Assembly: GCA_028820845.1 (NCBI GenBank)
Contig: JAPPII010000015.1
Span: forward strand, 62,001 to 126,000
DNA from: Candidatus Poribacteria bacterium
GTDB lineage: Bacteria > Poribacteria > WGA-4E > WGA-3G
Length of the DNA: 64,000 nt
Reading direction: 5' to 3'
The first letter of the stretch is position 1, and every line of letters starts with the position of its first letter. This document shows, piece after piece, positions 1 to 12,302 of this stretch. The position numbers were made by a program, and so were the translations under genes. The notes below the pieces were generated by a model. That model did no database searches. It was not told the origin of the DNA and was given only the letters and a program-made list of their open reading frames with translations.

Positions 1-1475
<1,475 letters not shown>

Positions 1476-1501
1476 CCCAAGTGATAATAAAAAAGCGTGT
1501 A

Positions 1502-1522
1502 GCCTGCAACAACGGCGCAGGC
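1502..1522. repeat. Inverted repeat between pyrC and carA
   Basis: GCCTGC (1502-1507) is complementary to GCAGGC (1517-1522), with a 9-nt loop. It lies in the 111-bp spacer between pyrC and carA. There is no U-run after it, so it is not a normal intrinsic terminator. It could stabilise or process the pyr transcript, or be one copy of a dispersed palindrome, since similar GC-rich palindromes occur at 12303-12323 and 28766-28787. Confidence 0.45.
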
Positions 1523-1586
1523 GGATATACGGAGAGGTTGTTCCTCACGCAACCCGCCTGAACGAACCGCAAGGAAAATTAGAAAA

Positions 1587-2675
1587 ATGAAAGCAATTTT
1601 GGCATTAGCCGATGGAACAGTTTTTGAGGGCGAACAGTTTGGCGCGACGGGTGAAACCACTGGCGAGGTCGTCTTTAATACCAGTATGACGGGTTATCAG
1701 GAAGTTTTGACCGATCCTTCTTACAAAGGGCAAATCGTCACAATGACATACCCGTTGATTGGCAATTACGGATGCAACGAAGCAGATGTTGAATCCATCG
1801 GCCCACAAGTAGAGGGATTTGTCGTTCGCGAATACAGTGCTTACCACAGCAATTGGCGTTCAAAATGGAGTTTAGATACCTACCTTGCCGAACACGATAT
1901 CATTGGTATTCAAGGGATAGACACCCGGGCACTCACCCGTCGTCTCCGGGTACACGGGGTCATGAACGGCTGCCTTTCCACAGAAGATATGAACCCTGAG
2001 TCTCTGGTATCAAAAGCCAAAGCGTGGCACGGTTTGGTCGGTTGGGACTTGGTGCAACGCGTGACATGCCCGAATCCCTACGCATGGCAGCATCAAGCGA
2101 ATAACAACGTCGATCCAAAATACCGGGTTGTAGCTCTCGATTTCGGTATTAAATATAATATCTTGCGTCAACTGACAGAACACGGATGCGAAGTCCAAGT
2201 TGTGCCCGCAAAGACAACCGCTGAAGAGATTCTCGCCGCGGCACCAGATGGCGTGTTCTTATCAAACGGTCCGGGTGATCCAATGCCAGTCGACTATGCG
2301 ATTGAGACAATACAAGGGTTGATGGGCAAAAAACCGCTGTTCGGCATCTGTTTGGGGCATCAACTTTTAGGGCTTGCCCTCGGCGGAAAAACGTTCAAAC
2401 TCAAGTTTGGACATCGCGGCGCAAATCAACCCGTTAAGCATCTTGAGACCGATCGGGTTGAAATTACTTCACAAAACCACGGATTCTGCGTTGACATCGA
2501 CTCACTGCCAAACAGCGTTGACATTACACATGTTAACCTAAATGACGACACACTGGAAGGGATACAACATCGGGAGTATCCCATTTTTTCCGTGCAGTAT
2601 CATCCGGAGGCATCCCCCGGTCCGCACGATGCCAGTTATCTCTTCTCGCGTTTTACAAAAATGATGGATTCTTAA
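1587..2675 (+). CDS. carA: Carbamoyl-phosphate synthase small subunit
   Basis: 362 residues, normal for CarA. It hydrolyses glutamine and channels ammonia to CarB. The N-terminal CPSase small-chain domain starts [16 protein letters not shown] and includes [11 protein letters not shown]. The C-terminal class I glutamine amidotransferase domain has the nucleophile Cys in [10 protein letters not shown] near residue 254 and the His/Glu pair in [22 protein letters not shown] upstream is a plausible ribosome site. carB follows after 14 bp, so the subunits are co-transcribed. Confidence 0.97.
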   Translation: MKAILALADGTVFEGEQFGATGETTGEVVFNTSMTGYQEVLTDPSYKGQIVTMTYPLIGNYGCNEADVESIGPQVEGFVVREYSAYHSNWRSKWSLDTYLAEHDIIGIQGIDTRALTRRLRVHGVMNGCLSTEDMNPESLVSKAKAWHGLVGWDLVQRVTCPNPYAWQHQANNNVDPKYRVVALDFGIKYNILRQLTEHGCEVQVVPAKTTAEEILAAAPDGVFLSNGPGDPMPVDYAIETIQGLMGKKPLFGICLGHQLLGLALGGKTFKLKFGHRGANQPVKHLETDRVEITSQNHGFCVDIDSLPNSVDITHVNLNDDTLEGIQHREYPIFSVQYHPEASPGPHDASYLFSRFTKMMDS

Positions 2676-2689
2676 CTACAAGTAAAAAA

Positions 2690-5600
2690 ATGCCAAAACG
2701 AACAGATATAAAAAAGATCTTAATTATCGGATCCGGTGCGATTATCATTGGTCAAGCGTGCGAGTTTGACTATTCAGGAACGCAGGCATGCAAGGCACTC
2801 AAAGAGGAAGGGTATGAAATTACCCTTGTCAATAGTAATCCTGCGACTATCATGACCGACCCGGATTTTGCCGATCAGACCTACATTGAGCCGATTACAG
2901 CGGACACCGTGGAACTCGTCATTGCCAAAGAACGTCCACAGGCGTTGCTACCGACGCTTGGTGGACAAACGGCTCTGAACGTGTCTGTCGAACTTGCGGA
3001 AAATGGCGTATTAGATAAGTACGAGGTCGAACTTATCGGTGCCAAATTGCCAGCCATCCAAAAAGCAGAAGACCGCGCCCTCTTCAAAGAGGCAATGATA
3101 AAAATCGGATTGGATGTCCCTGAGAGCGGCATTGCGCATTCCGTGCAGAAAGCCCTTGATCTCGTTAAAAAGATCGGTTTTCCGGCAATCATCCGTCCTG
3201 CATTTACGCTTGGCGGCACAGGGGGCGGGATTGCTTACAATATCGAAGAATACGAAAAAATGGTCGCCGCGGGTCTCGCGCTCAGTCCAATCAGCGAACT
3301 GCTTATCGAAGAATCCGTTATAGGTTGGAAGGAATTCGAGTTGGAGGTCATGCGAGATGGCGCAGACAATGTCGTCATAATCTGTTCGATTGAAAATGTC
3401 GATCCGATGGGAATCCACACCGGTGATAGCATCACCGTTGCACCTATCCAAACCCTAACAGACAAAGAATATCAATTAATGCGAGATGCGGCGATTAAAA
3501 TTATCCGCGAGATTGGTGTTGACACTGGCGGCTCGAATATCCAATTCGCTGTTGATCCGAAAACGGGTAAACAGGTGGTCATTGAGATGAACCCTCGCGT
3601 CTCTCGGAGCTCCGCGCTCGCCTCAAAAGCCACTGGATTTCCGATCGCTAAGATCGCTGCAAAATTGGCTGTCGGTTATAATTTGGACGAAATACCCAAC
3701 GACATTACAGCTGAAACACCAGCCTGCTTTGAACCTACGATTGATTATGTCGTTGTTAAAATTCCGCGGTGGGCGTTTGAAAAATTCCAAGGCACCGATG
3801 AAACCCTCACGACACAAATGAAATCCGTTGGGGAGGCGATGGCGATCGGTGGGACCTTTAAAGAGGCACTACAGAAAGGATTGCGGTCGTTAGAGACCGG
3901 GTGGTCTGGATTGGACAACCATCCACTTGATGAACTTCCACTGTCCGAACTTCCGAGTAAACTCAGCATTCCGAACGTCAAGCGTATTTTTTATATCAAA
4001 GCTGCCCTTGCGCGCGGAATGAGTATTGAGGAAATTCATGCCTACACGCACATTGATCCGTTTTTCCTCTACAATTTGAAGGAAATCGTTGACTTTGAAC
4101 AGACCTTGTCCCAACCGGGGACGCAGCAATACATAAAACAGCATTTACAAGATCCCGTGTTAAATCACACGCCACAAAACGGCGAACCTGATGAGATACA
4201 CATAAAGAAACTCTTGCAGCAAGCAAAACAATTCGGATTTTCGGACCGACAATTAGCGGACATCTACGACGTATCCGAGGGCACCATTCGTGAATGTCGA
4301 GAAGGGCTCGGCATTGAAGCGACTTTCAAAACCGTTGACACCTGCGCCGCAGAATTTGAGGCAGAAACACCCTACTACTATTCTACCTCTTCCAGCGAAG
4401 ACGAGGTACGTCCATCTGATAAACCGAAAATCATGATCCTTGGCGGCGGTCCAAACCGTATCGGACAAGGCATCGAATTCGACTACTGTTGTGTCCATGC
4501 TGCCCTTGCGCTGAAAGATGACGGTTATGAAACCATTATGGTGAACAGCAATCCCGAAACCGTCAGTACAGACTACGATACTTCGGATCGGCTCTACTTT
4601 GAACCGTTAACGCGTGAAGACGTTTTAAACATTTATCACAAAGAGAAACCTTTCGGTGTCATTGTTCAGTTTGGCGGACAAACCCCATTAAACCTTGCTA
4701 TCGCGCTCAAGGATGCAGGCGTTCCGATAATCGGCACCAGCCCTGAAGATATTGCTCGCTCCGAGGACCGGAAACTCTTCAAAGCGGTATTAGATGAAAT
4801 TGGATTGATGCAATCACCCAACGGTACGGCAACATCAAGCGAGGAAGCTGCGCCTATCGCTGCAGCGCTCGGCTATCCTGTTATTGTTCGTCCATCTTAT
4901 GTTTTAGGTGGACGTGCGATGCAAATCGTTTACGACGAAGAACTCTTACATGAATATATGCATTCTGCCGTTCAAGCCTCGCCAGAGCACCCAATCCTTA
5001 TCGACAAATACCTTGAAGAGGCGATCGAAGTAGACGTTGATGCAATCTCCGATGGAGAAAAGACGGTGATTGGTGGTATCATGGAACACATTGAGGAGGC
5101 GGGTATCCATTCTGGAGACAGCGACTGCGTTTTACCACCGTATACACTCGTAGATGAACAGATCGAAAACCTCAAAACTTTCACTTATGCTTTAGCAAAA
5201 GCACTCCGGGTGCGCGGTCTGATGAATGTCCAGTATGCAATAAAGAATGATGAAATCTACGTGCTTGAGGTAAATCCCCGTGCGTCTCGAACCATCCCGT
5301 TTGTTAGCAAAGCGATAGGCGTGCCACTAGCGAAACTTGCAGCGCGCGTAATGGCAGGAAAAACGCTCGCTGAACTTGGATTTACCCGTGAAATCGAACC
5401 TACGTATTTCAGTGTCAAGGCACCGGTTTTTCCGTTTAATCGCTTTCCAGGTTCCAATACTCGACTTGGACCCGAAATGAAATCTACTGGAGAGGTAATG
5501 GGGATTGATACAGATTTCTCTCGCGCCTTTGCGAAAGCACAAAAGGCTTGCGGTTACACGCTACCGTTGGGGGGTAAAGTCTTTATTAGCGTGAAAAACA

Positions 5601-5971
5601 AAGACAAGCGCGCGATTATTTTTATCGCCAAGAAACTCATAGATATGGGCTTTGAACTCATCGCCACGCACGGAACTGCGAAAGTGCTTCTTCGCAATGG
5701 AATGGAATCAGAACTCGTCTTCAGCATCGGAAAAGGCAGACCGACGATTCACGACTATATCAAAAATCACGCCGTTGCCCTGATTATCAATACGCCGACT
5801 GGAGACTTGCACCGTCCGAATGAACTCTTAATTCGGGAGATGGCGATAACACATAATATTCCGATTTTTTCAACTATTCCTGGCGCAGCCGCAGCTGTTA
5901 ATGCTATTGATGCGCTGCAGCGTGGAGATATTACTGTCACGTCCCTCCAAGATTATTTTCGGACGCTTTAA
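2690..5971 (+). CDS. carB: Carbamoyl-phosphate synthase large subunit
   Basis: 1093 residues (family about 1070). It makes carbamoyl phosphate from bicarbonate, ammonia and two ATP. The two homologous halves are visible. Each begins with a nucleotide-binding start ([18 protein letters not shown] near residue 13; [18 protein letters not shown] near residue 585) and carries an ATP-grasp core ([32 protein letters not shown]). The last 150 residues or so form the MGS-like allosteric domain ([22 protein letters not shown]), where UMP or ornithine binds in characterised enzymes. It is the last gene of the pyr operon; a 176-bp gap follows. Confidence 0.98.
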   Translation: MPKRTDIKKILIIGSGAIIIGQACEFDYSGTQACKALKEEGYEITLVNSNPATIMTDPDFADQTYIEPITADTVELVIAKERPQALLPTLGGQTALNVSVELAENGVLDKYEVELIGAKLPAIQKAEDRALFKEAMIKIGLDVPESGIAHSVQKALDLVKKIGFPAIIRPAFTLGGTGGGIAYNIEEYEKMVAAGLALSPISELLIEESVIGWKEFELEVMRDGADNVVIICSIENVDPMGIHTGDSITVAPIQTLTDKEYQLMRDAAIKIIREIGVDTGGSNIQFAVDPKTGKQVVIEMNPRVSRSSALASKATGFPIAKIAAKLAVGYNLDEIPNDITAETPACFEPTIDYVVVKIPRWAFEKFQGTDETLTTQMKSVGEAMAIGGTFKEALQKGLRSLETGWSGLDNHPLDELPLSELPSKLSIPNVKRIFYIKAALARGMSIEEIHAYTHIDPFFLYNLKEIVDFEQTLSQPGTQQYIKQHLQDPVLNHTPQNGEPDEIHIKKLLQQAKQFGFSDRQLADIYDVSEGTIRECREGLGIEATFKTVDTCAAEFEAETPYYYSTSSSEDEVRPSDKPKIMILGGGPNRIGQGIEFDYCCVHAALALKDDGYETIMVNSNPETVSTDYDTSDRLYFEPLTREDVLNIYHKEKPFGVIVQFGGQTPLNLAIALKDAGVPIIGTSPEDIARSEDRKLFKAVLDEIGLMQSPNGTATSSEEAAPIAAALGYPVIVRPSYVLGGRAMQIVYDEELLHEYMHSAVQASPEHPILIDKYLEEAIEVDVDAISDGEKTVIGGIMEHIEEAGIHSGDSDCVLPPYTLVDEQIENLKTFTYALAKALRVRGLMNVQYAIKNDEIYVLEVNPRASRTIPFVSKAIGVPLAKLAARVMAGKTLAELGFTREIEPTYFSVKAPVFPFNRFPGSNTRLGPEMKSTGEVMGIDTDFSRAFAKAQKACGYTLPLGGKVFISVKNKDKRAIIFIAKKLIDMGFELIATHGTAKVLLRNGMESELVFSIGKGRPTIHDYIKNHAVALIINTPTGDLHRPNELLIREMAITHNIPIFSTIPGAAAAVNAIDALQRGDITVTSLQDYFRTL

Positions 5972-6070
5972 TAGTTATCGATTATTGATTAGCAGAGGCA
6001 TCAGTTTTCAATATTCAGTTAAGAATCCATTGGGACCGAAGAAAATGTTTGTAGCAGCCGGACATCTTAA

Positions 6071-6099
6071 TTGACAACTATTAACTGATAATTGATAAC
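6071..6099 (+). promoter_or_regulatory. Putative sigma-70-type promoter
   Basis: TTGACA (6071-6076), a 17-bp spacer and GATAAC (6094-6099) lie 48 bp before the start of the 6148 gene. The same stretch holds imperfect direct repeats built on TTGACAACT and TGATAA (6071-6130). The motif could therefore be a by-product of low-complexity repeat sequence. Confidence 0.4.
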
Positions 6100-6147
6100 G
6101 CTCAAAATTGACAACTGATAACTGGCAACTATGAAAAGGATAGACAA

Positions 6148-6930
6148 ATGGCAACCAACGACTCTATACAAAGAAACACCCGATGGGTTCAAACCTTCGA
6201 CCGGATTCTCGAAATGCTGAATCTTGATATCGATCGTCCCGTGAGTGTCCTGAAAATTGAAGATGGTAGGGAGGTTGTCGTTGTACAGCCAAATGCTTTT
6301 ACTATCTCGCGCATTTACGCGACGGGCCGTCCTGACGGTATGCGTCCACACGGCATGGATTCCTATTACGATTATTTTTTTGCAAAATTACGGACCTATG
6401 AAGAACAGCACGGGACTCGTGAAGGATTCCAATTAGAATCAGAGGAATGGCAAACGCTCTTTGAAGAATCTTTTCATCGCTATACACGCTACCTTTTGTT
6501 TGCGGGCATCAAGCGGTGGAAAGATGTGCAGCGTGATACCGCTACTAATATTGCCGTAACGAATCTGGCACGCCAATGTGCCCCATCAGATGTCGCTTGG
6601 CAGAGCTATCAATATAAGGGTTACATGCTTATGATGCACAGCATCGCCAGCGCAGAATTGAGTTTGCAAGAAGACGATGCAGCGGCAGCATTACAACATA
6701 TAGACGCTGGAATCCGACAGATCGGTGAGTTTTGTGGTGAATGTTTGCGCGAGGCGCACGGGGAAGCAGAAAATATTACACGCGAACGGTACCTGAGCAA
6801 TCTCATAGAATTTCGTTCTGATCTGGAAGCACTTGATACAGAAACCACAGCGGCAGAAAGCGATGAAGAGGACATCTTAGCAGAATTGGAAAGATTACTA
6901 AACGAAGACGAAGACGAAAATGAAGCGTAA
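6148..6930 (+). CDS. Unrecognised 260-residue acidic protein
   Basis: I do not recognise a family. No signal peptide or membrane segment is visible, so it is probably cytoplasmic. The first 90 residues or so contain a short beta-rich segment (VSVLKIEDGREVVVVQPNAF) and an RPDGMRPHGMDSYYDYF block. The rest is helical, with a TPR-like pair around ALQHIDAGIRQIGEFCGE. The tail is strongly acidic and ends ELERLLNEDEDENEA. AAGGATAGACAA precedes the ATG. The RPDGMRPHG block and the helical part look like a real constrained protein, but I infer no function. Confidence 0.75.
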   Translation: MATNDSIQRNTRWVQTFDRILEMLNLDIDRPVSVLKIEDGREVVVVQPNAFTISRIYATGRPDGMRPHGMDSYYDYFFAKLRTYEEQHGTREGFQLESEEWQTLFEESFHRYTRYLLFAGIKRWKDVQRDTATNIAVTNLARQCAPSDVAWQSYQYKGYMLMMHSIASAELSLQEDDAAAALQHIDAGIRQIGEFCGECLREAHGEAENITRERYLSNLIEFRSDLEALDTETTAAESDEEDILAELERLLNEDEDENEA

Positions 6931-6995
6931 TTTCTACTTCTGTTAAATCCTTCGGTCCAAAGGTCGAAGATAGTAAAGTCCCAAGTCTTACTCGG

Positions 6996-7637
6996 CTATA
7001 GTTGTTCTTCCTCCGCGGGGGCTTGTAAGAGGATGCCACCAAGAAACAGAAAGGCAAGGCCTCGGGTGAGTATATGCAACTGTATATCCATGTTCAGGAT
7101 AACACCCACTGGAAAAGCGATTATCGAAATAAAGAACAGATACATGCCAATCGAATTTCCCCAGGCACCAAGTGCCGAACCATAACAGATTGCCAATAGT
7201 GCACACAGAAAGGCACCGGTCATAAAGAGTGCCTCTCCCCATTCTACCCAGAGCGTATAAAGCGATTCTCCAATCGAAGCAGTAGAGGTTTCATTTGCTA
7301 ACTTGGATAGTTCGTTCAACGGAGCAGTTTGCGAGCAGTGGGCTATTAACTCTATAATCAGCCACGATACGGCAAAAGTCGCGCCCAAAATGCTGCGTGT
7401 ACCTGCTTCCGAAGAAAGCAAGCCATAACTGGCTAACAAAGTAGGAATCAGCAAAATAAGCGTTAGAACGCCTATACCGTGAAAAACCCCTATTCTCCCT
7501 ATAAGTTCAAACTGTTTCTCTGATAGAATAGATGATAAACCAAAAATAAACCAAATACTTGACGCGAGCATGAGGAAACCGCTCAAGATACCAGTGAGCC
7601 CACCGAGCCTATACAGTGAACTGAGATTTCTATCCAT
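6996..7637 (-). CDS. Six-TM integral membrane protein
   Basis: 213 residues with about six hydrophobic spans (for example GGLTGILSGFLMLASSIWFI, VLTLILLIPTLLASYGLL, LFMTGAFLCALLAICYG, LFFISIIAFPVGVIL). The arrangement resembles the DUF4386-type small membrane proteins of unknown role; this is a weak resemblance only. A GGAGG ribosome site lies just upstream of the ATG. It converges with the 6148 gene and diverges from the sigma-54 activator at 7810. Location is the inner membrane; substrate and partner are unknown. Confidence 0.72.
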   Translation of the reverse strand: MDRNLSSLYRLGGLTGILSGFLMLASSIWFIFGLSSILSEKQFELIGRIGVFHGIGVLTLILLIPTLLASYGLLSSEAGTRSILGATFAVSWLIIELIAHCSQTAPLNELSKLANETSTASIGESLYTLWVEWGEALFMTGAFLCALLAICYGSALGAWGNSIGMYLFFISIIAFPVGVILNMDIQLHILTRGLAFLFLGGILLQAPAEEEQL

Positions 7638-7809
7638 TCATTCCTCCGAAAATTATGAATAAAATTTCTTATAGTGTTCGTTATTAAGTTTATAGTTTAT
7701 CAAAATTCTCAACTTTAAACAATACTTTTTTGGCGCGATAAGGTATCATAGTCCTATAGATTAAGAAGTGTGATTAGAAATTTGAGATATTGGGAAGGGG
7801 CTTCCGACC

Positions 7810-9246
7810 ATGGACACACAGAAAACCGTGCTTATTGTAGATGCTGATCGGACGGAACGCGAACTTGTCTGTGAAACGTTAGCAGGCAAAGGTCTCCGTC
7901 TCGTTGCTACAGGCAATATGTATCAGGCATTTTATCATATTGAACACCTGAAGGTAGATATCCTTATTGCACAATTGAAAGCAAGACGGATTGACGGATT
8001 AGCACTGTTAGAGGCGGCGATACAGCACCATCCAGATGTCGGCGTAATTTTTATCACAGAACCAAACATCTTAGAAACTGACATCGGTATCAGAGCGATG
8101 CTCGCTTACAAAGATACCTATTTTCTGCCAAAGCCAGCCAACCCAGTTCATCTGGCGGCACTGCTACACAGAACCCTCGAAAATCAACGTCTCGCGTTTG
8201 AAAATCGGCAGCTGCAATCACAAATAGATGAAAACGAAGGTCTACGTCGTTTGACGGGCAAGTCGCCTGAAATCACCAAAATCCGAGAAATGATTGCCCA
8301 AATCGCACCGACCAAAGCGACTGTAATGATTTACGGCGCACGTGGTACAGGAAAGGAATTAGTTGCTCGCGCGATTCACCACCGCAGTTTGCGACACGGT
8401 CCCCTGATCGCATTTAATTGTGCAACGCTGAACGAAAACCTTGCTGAGTCTGAACTCTTTGGACATGAACGCGGTGCGTTCAGTGGCGCCTATCATCAAC
8501 GCAAAGGGAGATTTGAACTCGCGCACGGCGGCACCCTATTTCTCGATGAAATTTCGCAGCTGAGTTTATCCAATCAAGCACGCCTCTTGCGGGTGCTTGA
8601 GGAACGCGAATTTGAGCGCGTCGGTGGAGACAAAACGATACAAGTTGATGTCCGAATTGTATGTGCCACAAATCACGATTTAGAAAAGGCATCAAGGAAA
8701 CGCGAATTTCTACCTGACCTCTACGACCGGCTTAATGTAGTCCCCATTCATCTTCCAACGCTTCAAGAACGCATCGAAGATATCCCACTCCTCGTTAAAG
8801 ACTTTCTCGAAGAATTTTGTCTACAAAACAACAAATCTCTGGTAAGCCTTTCACCAGAGGCCATCAGAACGCTGATGAAATATAAGTGGCCCGGAAATGT
8901 TCGCGAATTGAAAAACTGTATTGAGGGTATCGTTGTGATGTCCACCCAATCCACAATCCAGCAGATTGACTTACCGGAACGAATTCTCAAAGCGACCGGA
9001 ATAGAGTTTTCAAATTTACCCTCAGTTCCGGATGTCTGGGCATCAACTGCCGTGATCGAAGGGAAGCAGCCTTTAAACGTGGAAGTCGGTATGTCGCTTG
9101 ATGAAATCAACCGTGAAGCACTCCGTGCTACCCTCGAATCTGTAGACAATAACAAAGCAAAAGCAGCAGAAATACTCAAGGTGAGTCGTCGTACGATTCA
9201 GCGAAAAGCAAAAGAGTACGGCTTGCGCCAAGAGCAGGACTCGTAA
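7810..9246 (+). CDS. Sigma-54 activator with degenerate receiver
   Basis: 478 residues, NtrC-family layout. Residues 1-125 form a receiver-like domain, about 160-390 the AAA+ sigma-54 interaction domain, and the end a Fis-type helix-turn-helix (ILKVSRRTIQRKAKEYG). The ATPase has Walker A (GARGTGKE), a GAFSGA loop in place of GAFTGA, and Walker B (GGTLFLDEIS), followed by DVRIVCATNHDL and DLYDRLNVVPIHLP. The receiver is abnormal. At the acceptor position (D50-I-L-I-A-Q55) Asp is replaced by Gln, and the acidic pair is D11-A12. T83 and K108 remain. It is therefore unlikely to be switched on by aspartyl phosphorylation. No kinase gene is adjacent. Confidence 0.93.
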   Translation: MDTQKTVLIVDADRTERELVCETLAGKGLRLVATGNMYQAFYHIEHLKVDILIAQLKARRIDGLALLEAAIQHHPDVGVIFITEPNILETDIGIRAMLAYKDTYFLPKPANPVHLAALLHRTLENQRLAFENRQLQSQIDENEGLRRLTGKSPEITKIREMIAQIAPTKATVMIYGARGTGKELVARAIHHRSLRHGPLIAFNCATLNENLAESELFGHERGAFSGAYHQRKGRFELAHGGTLFLDEISQLSLSNQARLLRVLEEREFERVGGDKTIQVDVRIVCATNHDLEKASRKREFLPDLYDRLNVVPIHLPTLQERIEDIPLLVKDFLEEFCLQNNKSLVSLSPEAIRTLMKYKWPGNVRELKNCIEGIVVMSTQSTIQQIDLPERILKATGIEFSNLPSVPDVWASTAVIEGKQPLNVEVGMSLDEINREALRATLESVDNNKAKAAEILKVSRRTIQRKAKEYGLRQEQDS

Positions 9247-9257
9247 GCGAATATCCG

Positions 9258-10046
9258 CTAACTGCTACTCAAGAGTTTCTGCTTATTTGCGTAAACCTGC
9301 TTATAGTAATCTACGCGTTTCAATTGCGAAGCCGCCGTCTCGTCAATGACCACAATTGTTCGCGGATGCATCTGTAGCACCGATGCTGGCACTTCCGCTG
9401 TAATAGGGCCTTCCACAGCGTGTGCGATCGCCTCCGCTTTTGACTCCCCACTTGCCAATAGCAGACACTGTTTTGCTTCCATAATTGTGCCCACTCCCAT
9501 TGTAATCGCCATTTTTGGCACCGCGTCAACAGTGCCACCGAAATGCGGCGCGTTCGCCTCCAAGGTACTCTGCGCAAGCGTTTTGATGCGCGTTCGAGAA
9601 CCTAGGGAAGAACTCGGTTCGTTAAAACCGATATGTCCGTCCTTTCCGATACCGAGCACTTGGATATCAATGCCCCCAGCATTTACGATTGCGGCTTCGT
9701 ATCTTTCGCAGAATTCCTCATGTGCAACCGCAGTGCTCTGTGGGATATGACAATTCTCTGGCGGAACATTAACAACACTAAAAAAGTGGGTTTCCATGAA
9801 AGTGTGGTAACTATACGGATGGCTCGGCGGGATTCCTACGTATTCATCCAAGTTAAAAGTCGTCACCTTCGAGAAATCGAGCCCTTCTGTCTTGTGCATC
9901 CGCGCCAAGGCTTCGTAAAGCCCAATAGGGGTGCTACCCGTAGCGAGTCCCAAAACGAGATTCGGCTTTTTTAAGAGGGCATCCCGAATGATCTCCGCTG
10001 AAACTGCTACAAGTTGGGCATAAGTAGGTTGAATGATAATTTCCAT
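9258..10046 (-). CDS. nagB: Glucosamine-6-phosphate deaminase
   Basis: 262 residues, the NagB length. It converts glucosamine-6-phosphate to fructose-6-phosphate and ammonia. Family blocks are visible: GLATGSTPIGLYEAL (phosphate loop, near residue 34), FNLDEYVG with the catalytic Asp, and GIGKDGHIGFNEPSSSLGSRT with the catalytic His. It ends 11 bp from the convergent sigma-54 activator. With the sulfatases and the SIS protein elsewhere in the window it suggests use of amino sugars, perhaps from sulfated glycans, although these genes are not in one operon. Confidence 0.96.
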   Translation of the reverse strand: MEIIIQPTYAQLVAVSAEIIRDALLKKPNLVLGLATGSTPIGLYEALARMHKTEGLDFSKVTTFNLDEYVGIPPSHPYSYHTFMETHFFSVVNVPPENCHIPQSTAVAHEEFCERYEAAIVNAGGIDIQVLGIGKDGHIGFNEPSSSLGSRTRIKTLAQSTLEANAPHFGGTVDAVPKMAITMGVGTIMEAKQCLLLASGESKAEAIAHAVEGPITAEVPASVLQMHPRTIVVIDETAASQLKRVDYYKQVYANKQKLLSSS

Positions 10047-10090
10047 TGATTCTGTAGATACGCTTTCTAAGGGTGGTAGGCGTTTCTATT

Positions 10091-10879
10091 TTAGACATTC
10101 CCAGCGATAATTCTGTCCATATCATCACTGATGCCATGCACTGTTCCTTCCGGATTGTCTTTATCAACAGGTAGTTCCGCCGTTATATAGTCGTCATAAC
10201 CGATCTCTTCAAGTGCCGCCATGACAGCGTTCCAATTAATTGTGCAGTCCTCAATGAGATAAGTGAATCTGCGTTCATCTGCGTTAAAACCTTTGACATG
10301 TACTTTAGAGATACGATCTCCGAGAGAACGGATCCAGTGTTGCGGATACCCGTATAGGACGATATTGCCGACATCGAAATAGGCAGTTATCGTATCACTC
10401 TCAAATTCATCAAGATACTGACAAAATTCTATTGGACTGAGCAGAAATTTATTCCAAACATTCTCAAGGGCAATCGCGATGCCTTTTTCTGCCGCTTCTG
10501 GAATTAACTTGTGAATTTCCGCCTGCGAACGCCCATACGCCTCTTCATAACTCGTTCCGTCATTTACAACAGCAGGAACAAGCAACACAGTATCTGCCCC
10601 GACAGCCGATGCGGTTGTTATTGAATCAAGCATACCCGCTCGCGATTCGGCGCGAACGCCATCATCTGGATCAGAAAGTGGACACGCCCAATGTTTACTA
10701 TTCATCACACTGAACACTTCCAATTGGCATTGTGCTGCGATCTGTTTTCTTTCGTGTCGGTCGGCATCATTTTCAAGGGTGCCGATTTCAACACCGTCAA
10801 ATCCGGCTTCCTTTGCAAGTCTGAAGCGCGCTTCCGTCGAATCACCCGGCAATGAACCGATACATATTCCTTTCTTCAT
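10091..10879 (-). CDS. Sugar phosphate isomerase/epimerase (TIM barrel)
   Basis: 262 residues of the xylose-isomerase-like TIM-barrel superfamily (AP_endonuc_2 type). It begins MKKGICIGSLPGD. Metal-site strands include GIAIALENVWNKF (Glu), TITAYFDVGNIVLYGYP (Asp), KVHVKGFN (His) and DDYITAELPVD (Glu). Members interconvert keto-sugars or inositol derivatives; the substrate here cannot be read. It lies 44 bp upstream of nagB on the same strand, so the two may be co-transcribed and work on related sugars. Confidence 0.85.
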   Translation of the reverse strand: MKKGICIGSLPGDSTEARFRLAKEAGFDGVEIGTLENDADRHERKQIAAQCQLEVFSVMNSKHWACPLSDPDDGVRAESRAGMLDSITTASAVGADTVLLVPAVVNDGTSYEEAYGRSQAEIHKLIPEAAEKGIAIALENVWNKFLLSPIEFCQYLDEFESDTITAYFDVGNIVLYGYPQHWIRSLGDRISKVHVKGFNADERRFTYLIEDCTINWNAVMAALEEIGYDDYITAELPVDKDNPEGTVHGISDDMDRIIAGNV

Positions 10880-10909
10880 TCCGCTTCCTTTCGATTATGT
10901 TTGTAAACT

Positions 10910-12280
10910 TTATTTTTTCTCATGCTTATTTGCGACTTGTGCTTCCTGAATTTTCAGTAGCAACTTGTTGTATTCATTTGCATCAGGTGCTAACGCGAGT
11001 GCCTGATTAATCACCGTTAAAGCTTTAGCATATTCAGCATTGCGATAATAGGTATACGCGAGTGTGTCGTAATGTTTCGCTGTCGGCATCAAAGTGACTG
11101 CGTGTTCGGCTAAGTCAATTGCTTGCTGCATCTCTTTACCGAGTCCAGCGTAGAGTCGTGCCAAGTTGTTATACGCTTCCGCTGCGGTGTTATCTGCCGC
11201 AATCGCTTGTTTGAATGCCAGAATTGCTGGTTCAAATTGGCGTTGGTTGATATAGATGACCCCCAACTTCCCCCACACTTGTGAATTATTGGGAGCAATT
11301 TTTGTAGCCTTCTGGTAGACCCCAATGGCTTCCTCAAGATTGCGCTGTTGAATAAATACCTCACCAAGGCTGAGATATGCTGGTAAGTAAGACGGGTGTA
11401 CCTGTATTGCAGCTTCGTAGATTTGAGATGCCTCTGTTAAGTTGTCATAAGTTTCATGGAGTTCACCGAGTTTAATGTAGAGCATCGGCAAGTTCGGATT
11501 ACTGTAGAGGGCTTCTCGGTACTGGTGCATCCTATCTTCGTAAGTTTTTAAGCGACGAAACTGCGTCATCGCCGTCTCAGCGTGTTCGCTATTCCCAAGT
11601 CGCCGGTGTGCAAGAGCACGCCGATAGTGCGCCTGGGATAGGTAGCGGTTCCGCGCGAGGGCAGCCTCGTAATACGCAAGAGCCTGTTCCAGTCGATTTT
11701 GCATTTCTGCCACTCTTCCCAATCCGTAATAGGATTCAGTCTGGTTCGGATTCAATCGAATGCCTGCATGATACGCTTTCTCAGCATCATCAAATCTACG
11801 TTGGCGCGCATAAACATCGCCAAGATGAGTGTGCGCTTCGGCAGTCTCAGCCAGGAGTCCAAGGGCTTGTTTGAGATGACTTTCAGCCAGCAATAACTCG
11901 CCTTGCACTTTGTAGACGATGCCTAAATGAAGGTAAGCACTTCCATGAACCTCTGGTTGTCCATCCAGTGCCAATGCAGCCTGATACGCCGTTATCGCCT
12001 CACTGAGACTATTGAGTTCCTGGTAGACAATACCGATATAGCATTGGGCGAAACTGCTAATACGCTCGGAGGTGGCGAATTCTTTTCGGATAGTTTGAAA
12101 TTCAGCGAGTGCCAGATTGTACTGTTCCGTGTCAAGATAACGGATTCCACGTTCAATCCGGCTATTGAGTTCTGCTTCAGTATCGCACCACCCTTGCATC
12201 AATACAGGTGGAACGAGCAGAATAAAGGAGAGAAACAAGATTTTCACTGGAACGGACAGACGGGACTGATACGTAAACAT
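10910..12280 (-). CDS. Secreted TPR-repeat protein
   Basis: 456 residues. The N-terminus (MFTYQSRLSVPVKILFLSFILLVPPVLMQGWCD) is a signal peptide or anchor ending in a Cys. The rest is at least nine tetratricopeptide repeats, for example HLGIVYKVQGELLLAESHL, GLGRVAEMQNRLEQALAYYE and GKLGVIYINQRQFEPAILAF. TPR arrays scaffold protein complexes; the partner is unknown. It is upstream of the isomerase and nagB on the same strand (30-bp gap) and downstream of the LamG gene. A GC palindrome lies just before it. Confidence 0.85.
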   Translation of the reverse strand: MFTYQSRLSVPVKILFLSFILLVPPVLMQGWCDTEAELNSRIERGIRYLDTEQYNLALAEFQTIRKEFATSERISSFAQCYIGIVYQELNSLSEAITAYQAALALDGQPEVHGSAYLHLGIVYKVQGELLLAESHLKQALGLLAETAEAHTHLGDVYARQRRFDDAEKAYHAGIRLNPNQTESYYGLGRVAEMQNRLEQALAYYEAALARNRYLSQAHYRRALAHRRLGNSEHAETAMTQFRRLKTYEDRMHQYREALYSNPNLPMLYIKLGELHETYDNLTEASQIYEAAIQVHPSYLPAYLSLGEVFIQQRNLEEAIGVYQKATKIAPNNSQVWGKLGVIYINQRQFEPAILAFKQAIAADNTAAEAYNNLARLYAGLGKEMQQAIDLAEHAVTLMPTAKHYDTLAYTYYRNAEYAKALTVINQALALAPDANEYNKLLLKIQEAQVANKHEKK

Positions 12281-12302
12281 TCATGGATGAAGAGATAGAT
12301 GT

